Positions 15,754-24,883 of a stretch of DNA of 44,726 nt are shown here, one piece after another. The first letter of the stretch is position 1. Each line of letters begins with the position of its first letter. This stretch comes from Solirubrobacterales bacterium (GTDB taxonomy: Bacteria > Actinomycetota > Thermoleophilia > Solirubrobacterales > 70-9). Location: NCBI GenBank assembly GCA_017304845.1, contig JAFKLL010000025.1, positions 1 through 44,726 on the forward strand. The letters run 5' to 3'. Under the pieces are notes generated by a model that saw only the letters and a program-made list of their open reading frames with translations, was not told the DNA's origin and ran no database searches. A program made the position numbers and the translations under genes.

Positions 15754-16316
15754 ACGGGTACTCGCTCCCTCATGGTCTTACCCGCCCTCCTAAGAAGCCA
15801 GCTCGGGTGGACCACAGAGGAAAACAGGTAGCCATTGGTGCGTTGCTCGTCCTAAGCTTCGGTTTGGCCGCGGGCATTCTGCTTCCACGTGGACTCGAGG
15901 TGCCCGACCGCGACACGTCCACGGCGGCCCTGGTGCACATACTCCGCTCGAACTTAATTCTCTTGGCCGTTCTAGCCTCCTGCGCAGGGCTTCAGCACTT
16001 CGCTCGGCAGGAAGCCCTCGACGGAAAGCCGCCCTGGATACGTCGAATCACCGACCTCGTGGTCGGCACTTTTCTAGTACTGAACATCTTCGTAGCCGGC
16101 TTCGCCGTCGGCCAGCTCGGTGACGCCGCCCTCGTGAGGATCCTGCCGCACGCGTGGCTTGAAGTCCCAGCCTTCGCAATCGGGGTATGGGCCTATCTCG
16201 CTGCCCGCGTCGGAGACCTCGAACGTGGTCAGGCACTACGCCTCTACCTCCTGGCCACGGTCCTGATCCTCGCTGCCGCCCCCATCGAGACCTATGTCTC
16301 AGGGAGCATCAAATGA
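15750..16316 (+). CDS. SpoIIM/DUF95-like integral membrane protein
   Basis: 188 residues with about five membrane helices. The ATG overlaps the upstream stop (ATGA). The segment ILPHAWLEVPAFAIGVW resembles the PHG-xx-E-x-PA signature of SpoIIM/DUF95 proteins, and the C-terminal helix ending AAAPIETYVSG resembles their IExF ending. SpoIIM is known from endospore engulfment, but the wider family occurs in non-sporulating bacteria with unknown roles. Here it lies inside a conjugation operon between a ParA-like and a small membrane protein, so a role in the transfer membrane complex is inferred. The longer open frame reaching upstream to 15411 overlaps the ParA-like gene and is not used. Confidence 0.6.
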   Translation: MNGYSLPHGLTRPPKKPARVDHRGKQVAIGALLVLSFGLAAGILLPRGLEVPDRDTSTAALVHILRSNLILLAVLASCAGLQHFARQEALDGKPPWIRRITDLVVGTFLVLNIFVAGFAVGQLGDAALVRILPHAWLEVPAFAIGVWAYLAARVGDLERGQALRLYLLATVLILAAAPIETYVSGSIK

Positions 16317-16954
16317 ACGTCCTGAAGAAAGCCGACCGCATTCGACTCCACCTGCTCGGCAAAGCCACCTTCCAGTTCGTCGCCGCGGCAGCATGCTTCA
16401 TCTCCGCACTAGGGGTCCGCAACGAAGTGCTCATCTTGATCCTTGTCTTCGCCATCGCAGTCTGGTGCGCATGGGCTGGTCGACAGACCCTGATCCAGCG
16501 AAGTCAGTTCAAACTCCAGGCCGAAGCGGAGCGCGTACTTCGAGGGTTGCTCCCCGAACTCGAGGGTCGCGGATTCAAGATCGCACGGCAACATCGACTA
16601 CCCCCCGAGTGCCGCAACTATCTGGTTGTCTTTACGCCCTCCGAGGAGCTTGCGTTCGTCATCGGCCTTGCCGGAACGTGGCCGGGCCGTGCGAGTCTTG
16701 AAGGCCCTCAGCAAGTCGCCACTGAGCTCTCGAGCTATGGCACCCCTCACGTCCCGGTGATCCTGGCCGCGTTCATGGAAGGCGCGATCGAGGACTACCC
16801 GTACGGGGTTCTCGCTGTCTCGCCCCAACGACTCCCTGGAGCCCTCGAGGACGTCGACGAGGCGTTTCACCGAAACCGGGAGCAAACGCTCAAGCAGTTG
16901 CGGGCCGTCCGCCACCAACCTGCAGTGCAGGAGACCGAGGAGCTCCTCACATGA
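16313..16954 (+). CDS. Membrane protein with C-terminal NERD-like(?) domain
   Basis: 213 residues. Two closely spaced membrane helices (about 18-36 and 40-58) form a hairpin, then about 155 cytoplasmic residues follow. The soluble part (GRGFKIARQHRLPPECRNYLVVF, then FVIGLAGTWPG, then HVPVILAAFM) faintly recalls NERD-type nuclease-fold domains, but I see no clear catalytic set. The start at 16313 overlaps the previous stop (ATGA) and its own stop overlaps the next start, so the gene is tightly coupled to the coupling-protein gene. Function unknown. Confidence 0.55.
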   Translation: MNVLKKADRIRLHLLGKATFQFVAAAACFISALGVRNEVLILILVFAIAVWCAWAGRQTLIQRSQFKLQAEAERVLRGLLPELEGRGFKIARQHRLPPECRNYLVVFTPSEELAFVIGLAGTWPGRASLEGPQQVATELSSYGTPHVPVILAAFMEGAIEDYPYGVLAVSPQRLPGALEDVDEAFHRNREQTLKQLRAVRHQPAVQETEELLT

Positions 16955-19900
16955 TGAAGCTGCTCGGCGTCGGGCTGATCGGATCGCTTGCAATCGGGGC
17001 CCTCCTCCTATTCGCAAATCAAGCGCTGGACACCATCGGTCAGGATCCACTTGGGAAGGATGTCCAAGGGGTCGCCAACAGGGTCCCCGCGGCCACCGCA
17101 AACGGTCTCAAGGAGACCACCGACGCGATCTCGGCCAATCCGACAACCGACCAGATCGCCTCCCAATCACCGACCTATCGCGGAACCAAAACGACCGTAG
17201 ATACTACGTCGACCATCGTTCAGGTCCTGACGTTCACCTTGGCGGCCGTCAAGCTCATCGCGAAGATCTTCCTAGTGCTGTGCGCGATCGCACTCGTGAC
17301 ACGAACCGTCAGCCGACGCCGGCGACAGTACGTCACCTACGAGATCCGCACCCACCGTGAGGCAATCGTCTCGACCGAACAGATCCGAGCATTCATGAGC
17401 TCGGCGACCAACCTCATCTACGTCCGGTCCAGACGCTTTCAGAGGTTCTTCACCGGAAGCCCATCGCTGGCATTTCGAGTCCTGGCCGTACCCAACACCC
17501 AGAGAGGTGACAGCGAGGTCGCGAGCTACATCACCGTTCCCTCCGGCGAGTCGCTGAATCGACTCATCCGTAAGAAGTTTTCCGACAACTACCAGGACGC
17601 CGAGCTGAAACGGATCCCCAACGACCGCTGGCCGACGATCGGCTACGAGATCGTCCGCAACAAGAAGACGCGAAAGATTCCATTCACGATCAAAGTGCCC
17701 GGAATCAGCACGGCCAGCGAGTCCTTCGAGGAGGGCTTCAACGCGCCTGTCATGGACAAGGTGGTGACCGCCATGAGCTCCAGTCCGATGCCGGCAGAAG
17801 TTCAATTGGTTGCCACGCCCGTGCCGCGTCCCTTCGACACCTTCATCCGGTTCCTCAGCGGCATCCAGACTCGATCGAGTCAGAAAGCCGACGCCATCGA
17901 GCGGTCAGAAGGCGAGAACACCGCGAAGGCATCAGCGAACGAGGGCCATCTTTTCGTAGAGATGCGAGTCGGTTCCCCCGACTACGAGTTCACCCGGGAC
18001 ATCGCCGCTGTTCTCCAAGGAGCCGCCGGCGGCGATGCCCAACTGCGAGAACGTAGGCCAGTCCTTCGCAAGAAGCTCTACCGCACCCGGTTTCAACGTG
18101 GCGTCGGTAACCCGTTGCCCAGCTGGCTGTTCTCGGTCTACTCGACGAGCGAGCTCGCAAGCCTCTGGCAGTTGCCCTCCGCGCAACTTCGGTCGATCAC
18201 GACCAAGCGGATCAACCGCCGGCGGGTCTCCGTTCCTCCCGAAGTCCACTACGTCGACAACGAGACGTCACCTTCAAGATCCGACGTTTCCGTCGCCGAT
18301 CTCGCCATGTGGCTCTCTCCCGAACGCAAAGAGATCGCCCTCTTGCCCGAGGACTTCCTGTTCGGTGTCGGGGTCGCCGGCCAGCAGGGCATGGGAAAGA
18401 CCGTCCTGATGGCACGCATGATCTCGGCGCTCCTCAGCGAAGATCAGCGCTTCGCCGGCCTCGTCTGTGATCCCAAGGGGGACCTGGCCGAGTCCGTGCT
18501 CGCCTTCCTCCCACCCAACCGACGAGTCCACTACATCGACTTCGACGATCCCCAGATCGGGATCGATCCGTTCCTCATCAGCGACATGCGAGACGAAGCA
18601 GCGGTCGTGAACGTAGTCCTTCACGGAATCATTGACGTCGCACGAACCGAAGAGGACGAGTCCCAGATCCTGGCCTCATCTCGGGACTTCCTGACCATGG
18701 CCCTGTACGCCACTCTCGCCACCACGGTGCCCTTCGGCATCAAGCCAACCTTCTTTCATCTTAGAAAGTGGATCTCCTCAGATCCTCGCAACGTCGAATG
18801 GCGCCAAAAGCTCCTGACCACGGTCATCGCTACAAGGCCGTCAAGAGAGTTCATCGTTGATGGATACGAGGAATACCACTCCGCTCTCGAGCGAAGCGAG
18901 GCCCAGTTCACGACGAGGGCGGCGGCACCCATGAACAAGGTCTCTGAGCTCCTCACTGAGGCGATCGACCGAGTACTTCGACACGACCTTGCCCTCAACT
19001 TTGAAGAGGCGGTACGCAATCGTGACGTGATCATCGTGAACGGCAGAAACCACAAATCGGCCGACATGATCTTCAGGTTCCTTTGGCAGATGGCCGACCA
19101 GACGCTGGGCCGGCTCGAGGCTGCCAGGAACAAGGCGATCCACCGGATAGACCTGGGCGAGGAAATCGAGGTCCCCGACCAGGTCAAGTTCCTGTTCGGA
19201 GTCGACGAAGCCCCCTCCATAGTCACACCAACGACGGCCGAGATCATGGCGCGCCGGCGCTCGGCCGGGCTTCACATGATGATCGGATGGCAGCACGATG
19301 CGCAGATCCGCAATCCCGCGGTCCGGAGCGCGCTCTACTCGCTACTGCACAACGTCTTCCAGTTTCGGACTGGGGTGGAGGATGCCCGTCAACGAGTCGA
19401 CCTGTTCCAGATGACATACGACGATCAGCAAGATTCGCGGCTTCGTGAGATACGAACCAACCGCGTATCGGTAGCCGATCTCACTTACCTTGATCGGTAC
19501 AACTTCTACGCGTTCCAGCTTGTGCGGGGTAACCGCGTTCCTGCGTACTGGGGTTGGACAATCGACCCGGCTGGCCGAGCCAGCTACGGCCCTCAGCACC
19601 TCGCCCGACAGAAAGCAGCTGGAGGTCACTCGATGGGCCCGCTGTCTCCGCCGGACTACAAGGAAGAAGCAGAGATCGCAGTCCAGCGAATGAGCTTCGA
19701 TCCACCGAGCTTCAGCGACCCGAAAGACGACCATGAAGCCCGCGCCGCCGCGATCCCGGACCCCGGGATCGACTTCGACGCCGTCCTTCGAATCAACGAC
19801 GACGCAGATGGATCAGCCGACAACCTCCGACCCGAGACCATGGATCCGTCGGGATCCGATTCGGCCCCGTCCGACAGCACGGCGAGTCGCGCGGATCACG

Positions 19901-21456
19901 ATGCTGGAGTATCCACGGCGCCCGCGCCCGAGCCAAGGGTCCCGCCGGCCACCACACCCACTGGGTACGACAACGGACGAGTTGGCTCCAACGGAAAGTT
20001 CACGACCGGCAAGCCCGAAGAATCTGCACTGGACGACTCGCTTTCGATCGACAGGCAAGACATCGTGCACGACATGCCTTCAGCGACGAACGGACTCGCT
20101 GGGCCAGGCGAAGACAAGGCTCCGGTGTCGCCCAAGGCAGCGGCAGGATCTGTGGGGCCGCTCGGTCAACACCTTCCCGGCGAGATCGGTTCGTGGCTAG
20201 AGGCCGTCGACGTGCTGCGAGAGGTGCGAAGTGACGGGGCGATCAAGTTCGTCGAGCCGCCAGCAGATGCAACACCGGGTTCGGTCCAAGCTAGGAACGA
20301 GAAGGCAAAGCGGCTCGCCGCGGACTCCAAGATCATCCAGCCGGACATCCAAGCAGTCCTTCATTGGCTCTACGAGTTCAACGTCATGTCCCAGACACAG
20401 ATGGTCTACGCGACGGGGCTTTCTCGGTCGACGTTGACCCGACGGATCAACGGCCTCCTTTCCGAGGGGGTGCTGCGAGGCCTCCAGCTAGGCAAGCACA
20501 AGGTTTGGACGCTCACCGACCTGGGGACTCGCGTCGGTCGACGAATCAACAACCGGTACGGCCCCCTCATCCCGTACGAACCGGGCAAGTCGCCGGACGG
20601 GAAATATGAAGCGGCCAGGCAGTGGGGACCTCGGAACGTGAGCAACGCTCACTCGGTCATCCACGACCTTCACACCGTCTCGTGGGTCATGCGGTTCGTC
20701 GAGCTCTGCGACGGCGATTTCCGCTACACCGTCAACGCTGGGGAAGGCATCATCCAGAAGGTGACCGGGGAGTTCGGAGCGATCGTCGATCCGCCCATGA
20801 AGGGGAACCGCCGGCGACGAGAGCCAGTCAACCTGTACGGCTTGCCAGCACTGCTGGACGGGATCGCATTCCGCGGCGTCGATGCAGGCGACGGATCCAT
20901 CGGGAAGGTCCATCCGGACGCAGCGATCCGGCTCCACAACCTCACGAACGAACAGAAGACCTCCAGGCGGGAAATCTGGGTGGAGATGGACCGCCAGGGA
21001 CACCCGGGGCATCTCGAGGAGAAGCTGCAGAACTACGACGTGTTCCAGGCGCTCTGGTGGAGAACCGTGCCAAGGTTTCGAAGCGCCGGCCGGCCCCCTG
21101 TCGTGGTCTTCATCGCACCGTCGACAGAGATACTCAAGAAGCAGATTGCGATCGCGGATCGAGTTCTACTCGCCCAAGCTGGTCGACGCCGCGACGGACC
21201 CGAGAAGTGGGGGCCTCCCGCATCTCGAAACCGAATCTTCTTTGCGCTCGAGGCAGATCTCCACAAGGGCTCGACGCGCATGTATCGAGTACCAGAGGCA
21301 ACTCCAGCCGAGCGGCATGCCACCGCCTCCAACGACCGAGAACGCGCCGAAGCGGCCAACTGTCATCCGCGTCTCGAGGACCGGCTGCTACCCCAGCGAC
21401 TGATGGCCGGAAGACGTGCCTCAACGCATGAACCGCCACTACGGCGCAATGACTAG
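16951..21456 (+). CDS. VirD4/TraG-like coupling ATPase fused to a replication-relaxation-like domain
   Basis: 1501 residues. Two N-terminal membrane helices (about 3-22 and 92-116) flank an outside loop. About 450-890 is a VirD4/TraG-type motor: Walker A GQQGMGKT at about 476-483, LVCDPKGDLAESV, Walker B FGVDEAPSIV at about 749-758 and the late motif LYSLLHNVFQFRTG. About 900-1090 is a disordered acidic linker. About 1129-1460 starts with a winged helix (MSQTQMVYATGLSRSTLTRR, then a wing at KVWTLTDLG). A nuclease-like core follows with HDLHTVSWVM, DAAIRL, IWVEMDRQ and KLQNYDVF. The order resembles the replication-relaxation family (Pfam Replic_Relax), which I know as separate proteins beside coupling ATPases. 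The fusion could join relaxation of oriT to export. Its 3' end overlaps the convergent helicase gene by 18 bases. Confidence 0.8.
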   Translation: MMKLLGVGLIGSLAIGALLLFANQALDTIGQDPLGKDVQGVANRVPAATANGLKETTDAISANPTTDQIASQSPTYRGTKTTVDTTSTIVQVLTFTLAAVKLIAKIFLVLCAIALVTRTVSRRRRQYVTYEIRTHREAIVSTEQIRAFMSSATNLIYVRSRRFQRFFTGSPSLAFRVLAVPNTQRGDSEVASYITVPSGESLNRLIRKKFSDNYQDAELKRIPNDRWPTIGYEIVRNKKTRKIPFTIKVPGISTASESFEEGFNAPVMDKVVTAMSSSPMPAEVQLVATPVPRPFDTFIRFLSGIQTRSSQKADAIERSEGENTAKASANEGHLFVEMRVGSPDYEFTRDIAAVLQGAAGGDAQLRERRPVLRKKLYRTRFQRGVGNPLPSWLFSVYSTSELASLWQLPSAQLRSITTKRINRRRVSVPPEVHYVDNETSPSRSDVSVADLAMWLSPERKEIALLPEDFLFGVGVAGQQGMGKTVLMARMISALLSEDQRFAGLVCDPKGDLAESVLAFLPPNRRVHYIDFDDPQIGIDPFLISDMRDEAAVVNVVLHGIIDVARTEEDESQILASSRDFLTMALYATLATTVPFGIKPTFFHLRKWISSDPRNVEWRQKLLTTVIATRPSREFIVDGYEEYHSALERSEAQFTTRAAAPMNKVSELLTEAIDRVLRHDLALNFEEAVRNRDVIIVNGRNHKSADMIFRFLWQMADQTLGRLEAARNKAIHRIDLGEEIEVPDQVKFLFGVDEAPSIVTPTTAEIMARRRSAGLHMMIGWQHDAQIRNPAVRSALYSLLHNVFQFRTGVEDARQRVDLFQMTYDDQQDSRLREIRTNRVSVADLTYLDRYNFYAFQLVRGNRVPAYWGWTIDPAGRASYGPQHLARQKAAGGHSMGPLSPPDYKEEAEIAVQRMSFDPPSFSDPKDDHEARAAAIPDPGIDFDAVLRINDDADGSADNLRPETMDPSGSDSAPSDSTASRADHDAGVSTAPAPEPRVPPATTPTGYDNGRVGSNGKFTTGKPEESALDDSLSIDRQDIVHDMPSATNGLAGPGEDKAPVSPKAAAGSVGPLGQHLPGEIGSWLEAVDVLREVRSDGAIKFVEPPADATPGSVQARNEKAKRLAADSKIIQPDIQAVLHWLYEFNVMSQTQMVYATGLSRSTLTRRINGLLSEGVLRGLQLGKHKVWTLTDLGTRVGRRINNRYGPLIPYEPGKSPDGKYEAARQWGPRNVSNAHSVIHDLHTVSWVMRFVELCDGDFRYTVNAGEGIIQKVTGEFGAIVDPPMKGNRRRREPVNLYGLPALLDGIAFRGVDAGDGSIGKVHPDAAIRLHNLTNEQKTSRREIWVEMDRQGHPGHLEEKLQNYDVFQALWWRTVPRFRSAGRPPVVVFIAPSTEILKKQIAIADRVLLAQAGRRRDGPEKWGPPASRNRIFFALEADLHKGSTRMYRVPEATPAERHATASNDRERAEAANCHPRLEDRLLPQRLMAGRRASTHEPPLRRND

Positions 21457-23625
21457 GTCCGCCTCGAGCTCGCGCTGAATTGCGCGCTCGAACGAGTCCT
21501 CAATCCTCTCGACGACGGCGCAGTTGCGGACCTGCTGATCCGCGCGGCCGATAGCGGCCCTGAACGTCGTCGGACACGCCACGACGTGACAATGCCTTCG
21601 CGCGCGGGTAAGAGCGGTCCGGAGGAGACGTCGGGTCAGGAAGGAGCTTCGCTCGGCCGGGGGGATCACCACCACAGTGCCCGGCCACTCAGACCCCTGC
21701 GACTTGTGGACGCTGATGGCGTATCCGAGCTTGAGCGAGGGGCTCTGCGATGTCGGAATGAAGATCCGCGACCCGTCTTCACAGTTCGCCTCTAGCCCGC
21801 CATCTCGTCCGTCTCGATACCCATGGACCTGGCAGAAGGCACCGTTGACCAGAGGTTCGCCGCTTTCGGCAACGAGGCTGTAATCGTTCTTGGTCTGGAT
21901 CAGCTTGTCCCCGACGCGAAGTCGGCCACCGATTATCTTCTCCCCGGAGGGATTGGCCGCTTCGCGAAGGCGGCGATTGAGCTCGTCGATTCCCGCCCCG
22001 CCCCGATACATCGGTGCGATCACCTGGACCTCATCGGGGTCGATCCCGAGCTTCTGCGGTAGGACCTCGCGGGCTTGCCGGACCGCCTCATCAATTAACT
22101 CGGACTCGGACTTCGACCAGAACCCAGACAGGTCGGCAACGTCACCTTCTCGGGGCGTGAACCGTGGAACGGCACCGACCCGAATCTTGGCCGCAGCCCG
22201 AAGGAGGGTCGAGCGTTCGGCCTGTCGAAAGACTTGACTGAGTTGAAAGTGACTGATCACCGGGGAGACCAGCAGCTCGGCTAGCGCATCGCCGGCGCCA
22301 GGAGGAGGAAGCTGATCGGCATCCCCCACAAGCACGAGCCTCGCCCCGTCCTTCAGCGCATCGGTCAGCATCGCCGCAAGTTCGACGTCCAGCATCGAAC
22401 TCTCGTCGCAGACCACCAGGTCGGCGGTCAAGGGGTTGCTACCCGAACGCTCGGGCTGGGCACCATCGCCACGAAGGCCCAGCAGTCTGTGGACCGTCGA
22501 GGCGGGGGATCCCGCGGCCTGCGCCATGCGGGTAGCTGCTCGTCCGGTCGGGGCCGTTAGTGCCACAGTCAGGCCGTGCTCCCGGGCGCAACGCACGACC
22601 TCGCGGATGATCGTTGTCTTGCCGACGCCCGGAGGTCCCGTGATGAGAGTAAGGCGCTGACCAAGGCAGCCCGCCACTGCGTATCGCTGGCTTTCGGTCA
22701 GTGACGGATCGAGAGACTCGGGGTCGATGGTGATCGTCCGGTCGAGGTCGGTGGCCAGCATCCAGACGTCCGCCGCGAAGTTCGTCTCAGCGCGATATGC
22801 CGAAGCGAGATAGAAGCGCCCGTCTCTATCGACGACGCCTCGAGCAGATTGCAGATCGATACCCAGATCAAATCGATCAAGAGGAAGGGCAAGTAGCTGA
22901 CCGGCGCGCGCGGCCAGGTCCTCGTGCGTGAGGAACAGGTGACCCTCGGAAGCCTTCGCTTCCCGAAGAAGGTGGAGACAAGCTGCTCTTATCCGGTCGC
23001 TTGAATCGGGGGGGAACTCCAAGTGGCTGGCAAGTCGATCAGCATCCCTGAATCCGACCCCGGGCAGGTCGATCAGGCTGAACGGATCCGACCGTACTTT
23101 CTCTACGCACTCAGGTCCAAAGGCTTTGGCAGCCCTTGCTGCTATCCCCTGACTCGCATCGATCCTCGCGGAGTGCAGAAGGCCTACGAGCTCCCGGATC
23201 TGCCGTCTCTCCTGCCAGCTCTTGGCGGCCTTCCGAGCGGTCTTCGTACCCACTCCCGTGAGGCCTCCGAATACTGCTTCGGGGGCCCTGTCGATCTGAT
23301 CGAAAACGTCGTCGCCAAAGAGGTCGAGAAGCTCCTCAGCCCGACCCTCCCCGATCCCGTCGATTGACTCGAGGAACACCTTGCGAGAGGCTCGGTCGTC
23401 GGGCTCCCTGACGACCGCACTTTCGACGTCCCAGCGCGGCCCAAACCGAGGGTGACTGCCAGCGTTCGCCGTCACCTCGAGACGGTCCCCCTGAGTGAAC
23501 GAACCGAGCTCTCCACAGAGGGTTCGAGGTTCCCCCTCCGAGGTCGTCCCTTGGAGGACGGCGAACGCCGAGTCGGGGGCTCTAAAGACTGTGCGGCCGA
23601 TGGTGATGTCGAAGGTCTCGGGCAT
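21439..23625 (-). CDS. recD2: RecD2-type SF1B helicase
   Basis: 728 residues, the length of RecD2 proteins. An OB-like N-terminus is followed by helix-hairpin-helix segments (ESIDGIGEGRAEELLDLFG, then FGGLTGVGTKTARKAAKSW and IDLPGVGFRDADRLA). The helicase core has Walker A GPPGVGKTT at about 330, then APTGRAA, motif II CDESSM, GDADQLPPPGAGD, VFRQ, then VHKSQGSEWPG and the final TALTRARRH. All key residues appear intact, so an active 5'-3' DNA helicase is expected. It is the only gene of the transfer/replication part on the minus strand and converges on the coupling-protein gene. No good ribosome site precedes the ATG. Confidence 0.9.
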   Translation of the reverse strand: MPETFDITIGRTVFRAPDSAFAVLQGTTSEGEPRTLCGELGSFTQGDRLEVTANAGSHPRFGPRWDVESAVVREPDDRASRKVFLESIDGIGEGRAEELLDLFGDDVFDQIDRAPEAVFGGLTGVGTKTARKAAKSWQERRQIRELVGLLHSARIDASQGIAARAAKAFGPECVEKVRSDPFSLIDLPGVGFRDADRLASHLEFPPDSSDRIRAACLHLLREAKASEGHLFLTHEDLAARAGQLLALPLDRFDLGIDLQSARGVVDRDGRFYLASAYRAETNFAADVWMLATDLDRTITIDPESLDPSLTESQRYAVAGCLGQRLTLITGPPGVGKTTIIREVVRCAREHGLTVALTAPTGRAATRMAQAAGSPASTVHRLLGLRGDGAQPERSGSNPLTADLVVCDESSMLDVELAAMLTDALKDGARLVLVGDADQLPPPGAGDALAELLVSPVISHFQLSQVFRQAERSTLLRAAAKIRVGAVPRFTPREGDVADLSGFWSKSESELIDEAVRQAREVLPQKLGIDPDEVQVIAPMYRGGAGIDELNRRLREAANPSGEKIIGGRLRVGDKLIQTKNDYSLVAESGEPLVNGAFCQVHGYRDGRDGGLEANCEDGSRIFIPTSQSPSLKLGYAISVHKSQGSEWPGTVVVIPPAERSSFLTRRLLRTALTRARRHCHVVACPTTFRAAIGRADQQVRNCAVVERIEDSFERAIQRELEADLVIAP

Positions 23626-23949
23626 CTAGCAAGAGAGGTTACGACGCTCAATACCGGCCCCAGGTCCGGCGACTTCGGAGACTCGTCGCGATGGAGGAAG
23701 AAGCAACCGCAGCTTCGCCATCTAGTGTCTGAACCCCGATTTTGCCGCCCGTGGAAATGATGAAAACGACGCCGCCCCTGGCCCCCTCCAGTGAAATTGA
23801 GGGGGGTGCAGGACACCTGCCCAGTTTCACCGTCTAGCTCCCGTAACCGCATGGTTATGGGCCGGAACCGTGAAAATGAGAGATGAGGGCAATAGGGAAT
23901 AGAAGAGAGAGGGTCAGAAGGGGTAGTCGGTGACGGCTAGTCGGGCTAG

Positions 23950-23962
23950 TTGACAGGCGTTG
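23950..23962 (+). repeat. 13-bp direct repeat, copy 1
   Basis: TTGACAGGCGTTG. An identical copy stands at 24135-24147, 185 bases downstream. The pair brackets most of the remnant frame. It could be the footprint of an old insertion or deletion, or an origin element. Confidence 0.5.
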
Positions 23963-23970
23963 CGTAGGGG

Positions 23971-24288
23971 CTAGGCTGCGCCTACTTCTTTTCTTTGCTC
24001 CATGAGCACTCGCACGTATCGACGCCACGGCGTTATCGCATCGCTCTCACATACGGACTTCAGCCTCTTCAGGTCTTTGCGTTCCGACGGTTCCGTCTCT
24101 TGGAGTTGGTCGATCGCCTTCTGGTTCTTTGGTCTTGACAGGCGTTGAGGTTTCCCGTTCTCGACGCTCTCGGCTGTCCCTAGTCCATTCGGTTCCTGGA
24201 CGTGTTTTGATCCCTTCGGTTCCTCGATCGGTCTGGGTGGGTCTTCGTCTCGTTTCTTGTCGGTAGACGTCGTCGCTTGCGCGACGAT
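23971..24288 (-). pseudogene. Open but start-less minus-strand frame (gene remnant)
   Basis: On the minus strand 105 codons are open between TAA (24289-24291) and TAG (23971-23973). The last 50 codons read like a real soluble protein (KAIDQLQETEPSERKDLK, then ITPWRRYVRVLMEQRKEVG) with alternating charged helices, while the first half is a hydrophilic Pro/Lys/Glu-rich linker. No ATG, GTG or TTG occurs in the first 85 codons. Another minus-strand phase (24515 to 24180) is open just upstream, so a single frameshift near 24290 could have split a longer gene. I cannot name the family. A chance frame remains possible. Confidence 0.3.
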
Positions 24289-24856
24289 TTAGGGGAATGG
24301 TTTGGTTGACGATTCGGGTCTCGATCGGTTGGGTTTTCCTGGTTGGGATCGTCGTCGACAGGACGATGCGGACCCTGCCCCTTGGGCTTGGTTTCGGTCT
24401 TGGGTTTGTGTCTGGTTTTGCCTCTTGGTGATCCGGCGGTTTTGACCTCGATCGGTGTGGTCGTTTCGGCCCCGTGTCTTCTTGGGTTGGGTCGGTTGTT
24501 CGGTCGTTTACGCAAGCGCTTCTTCGGTGCGGTGCCTATAGGGGTTTCTGTTGTCGTTCGGCTGGTCGTTCAGCGGCCGGTGAGGTTCGATCGTCCGGGT
24601 GGTTTAGGCCGCTCGATCGGTTGCGGTGCCTGTGACCTTCCTTCCTTGGAGGGGGGTGTGGGGGGAGGCCCTGTGAGCCGTCCTGGTGGTCGTGGCTGGC
24701 GCGTTCGATCGACCGCGAGGGTTCTGGGTGGTGCTGCGCGGCGATCGCGTTGAGAGGGGCCCCTGGTGGCCGGGGGGCGAGTTCGATCGGCCCCGTTCTT
24801 TTCCTGGGGCACTGGCCCGTAAGTGGTGACGAATCAACTTGGCCGGTTCTCGATCG
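24111..24856 (+). repeat. Cluster of ten CGATCG palindromes, nine as TCGATCG
   Basis: CGATCG begins at 24111, 24225, 24322, 24449, 24588, 24614, 24706, 24742, 24784 and 24851. Nine are preceded by T, six are followed by G, and eight fit the form YTCGATCG. Copies come closer together towards the right end (26-92 bases between neighbours after 24588). CGATCG is fairly common elsewhere in this window inside genes, but such density in a non-coding stretch looks deliberate. Candidates are replication iterons or binding sites for the transfer relaxase. Confidence 0.45.
24135..24147 (+). repeat. 13-bp direct repeat, copy 2
   Basis: TTGACAGGCGTTG, identical to 23950-23962. See that entry. Confidence 0.5.
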
Positions 24857-24883
24857 GCCCGACCCGAAAGGCGGCGACCCGCG

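Larger units (their letters stand above)
23626..24883. other. 1.26-kb gap with no convincing intact gene
   Basis: Neither strand has a frame with credible start, composition and ribosome site. The left part (23870-23925) is purine-rich. From about 24180 to 24830 the plus strand is strongly enriched in G and T over A and C, which creates long but low-complexity spurious frames in several phases. The gap holds the TCGATCG repeat cluster, a duplicated 13-mer and the remnant reading frame listed separately. Position between transfer genes and accessory block makes it the best origin candidate (oriV or oriT) in the window. Confidence 0.6.

Noticed and set aside
23797..23840. A further G-run (GGGGGGTG) as a fifth element promoter
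   Set aside because: There is no TCGACATAC box 20 bases downstream and no start codon in place.
24654..24668. G-rich stretch near 24654 as an element promoter
   Set aside because: The second box is absent. It is part of the generally G-rich strand.
24180..24830. Long open frames on both strands in the repeat gap, including hydrophobic and Lys/Pro-rich products
   Set aside because: Several phases are open together because of the strand bias in base composition; products are low-complexity and starts lack ribosome sites.
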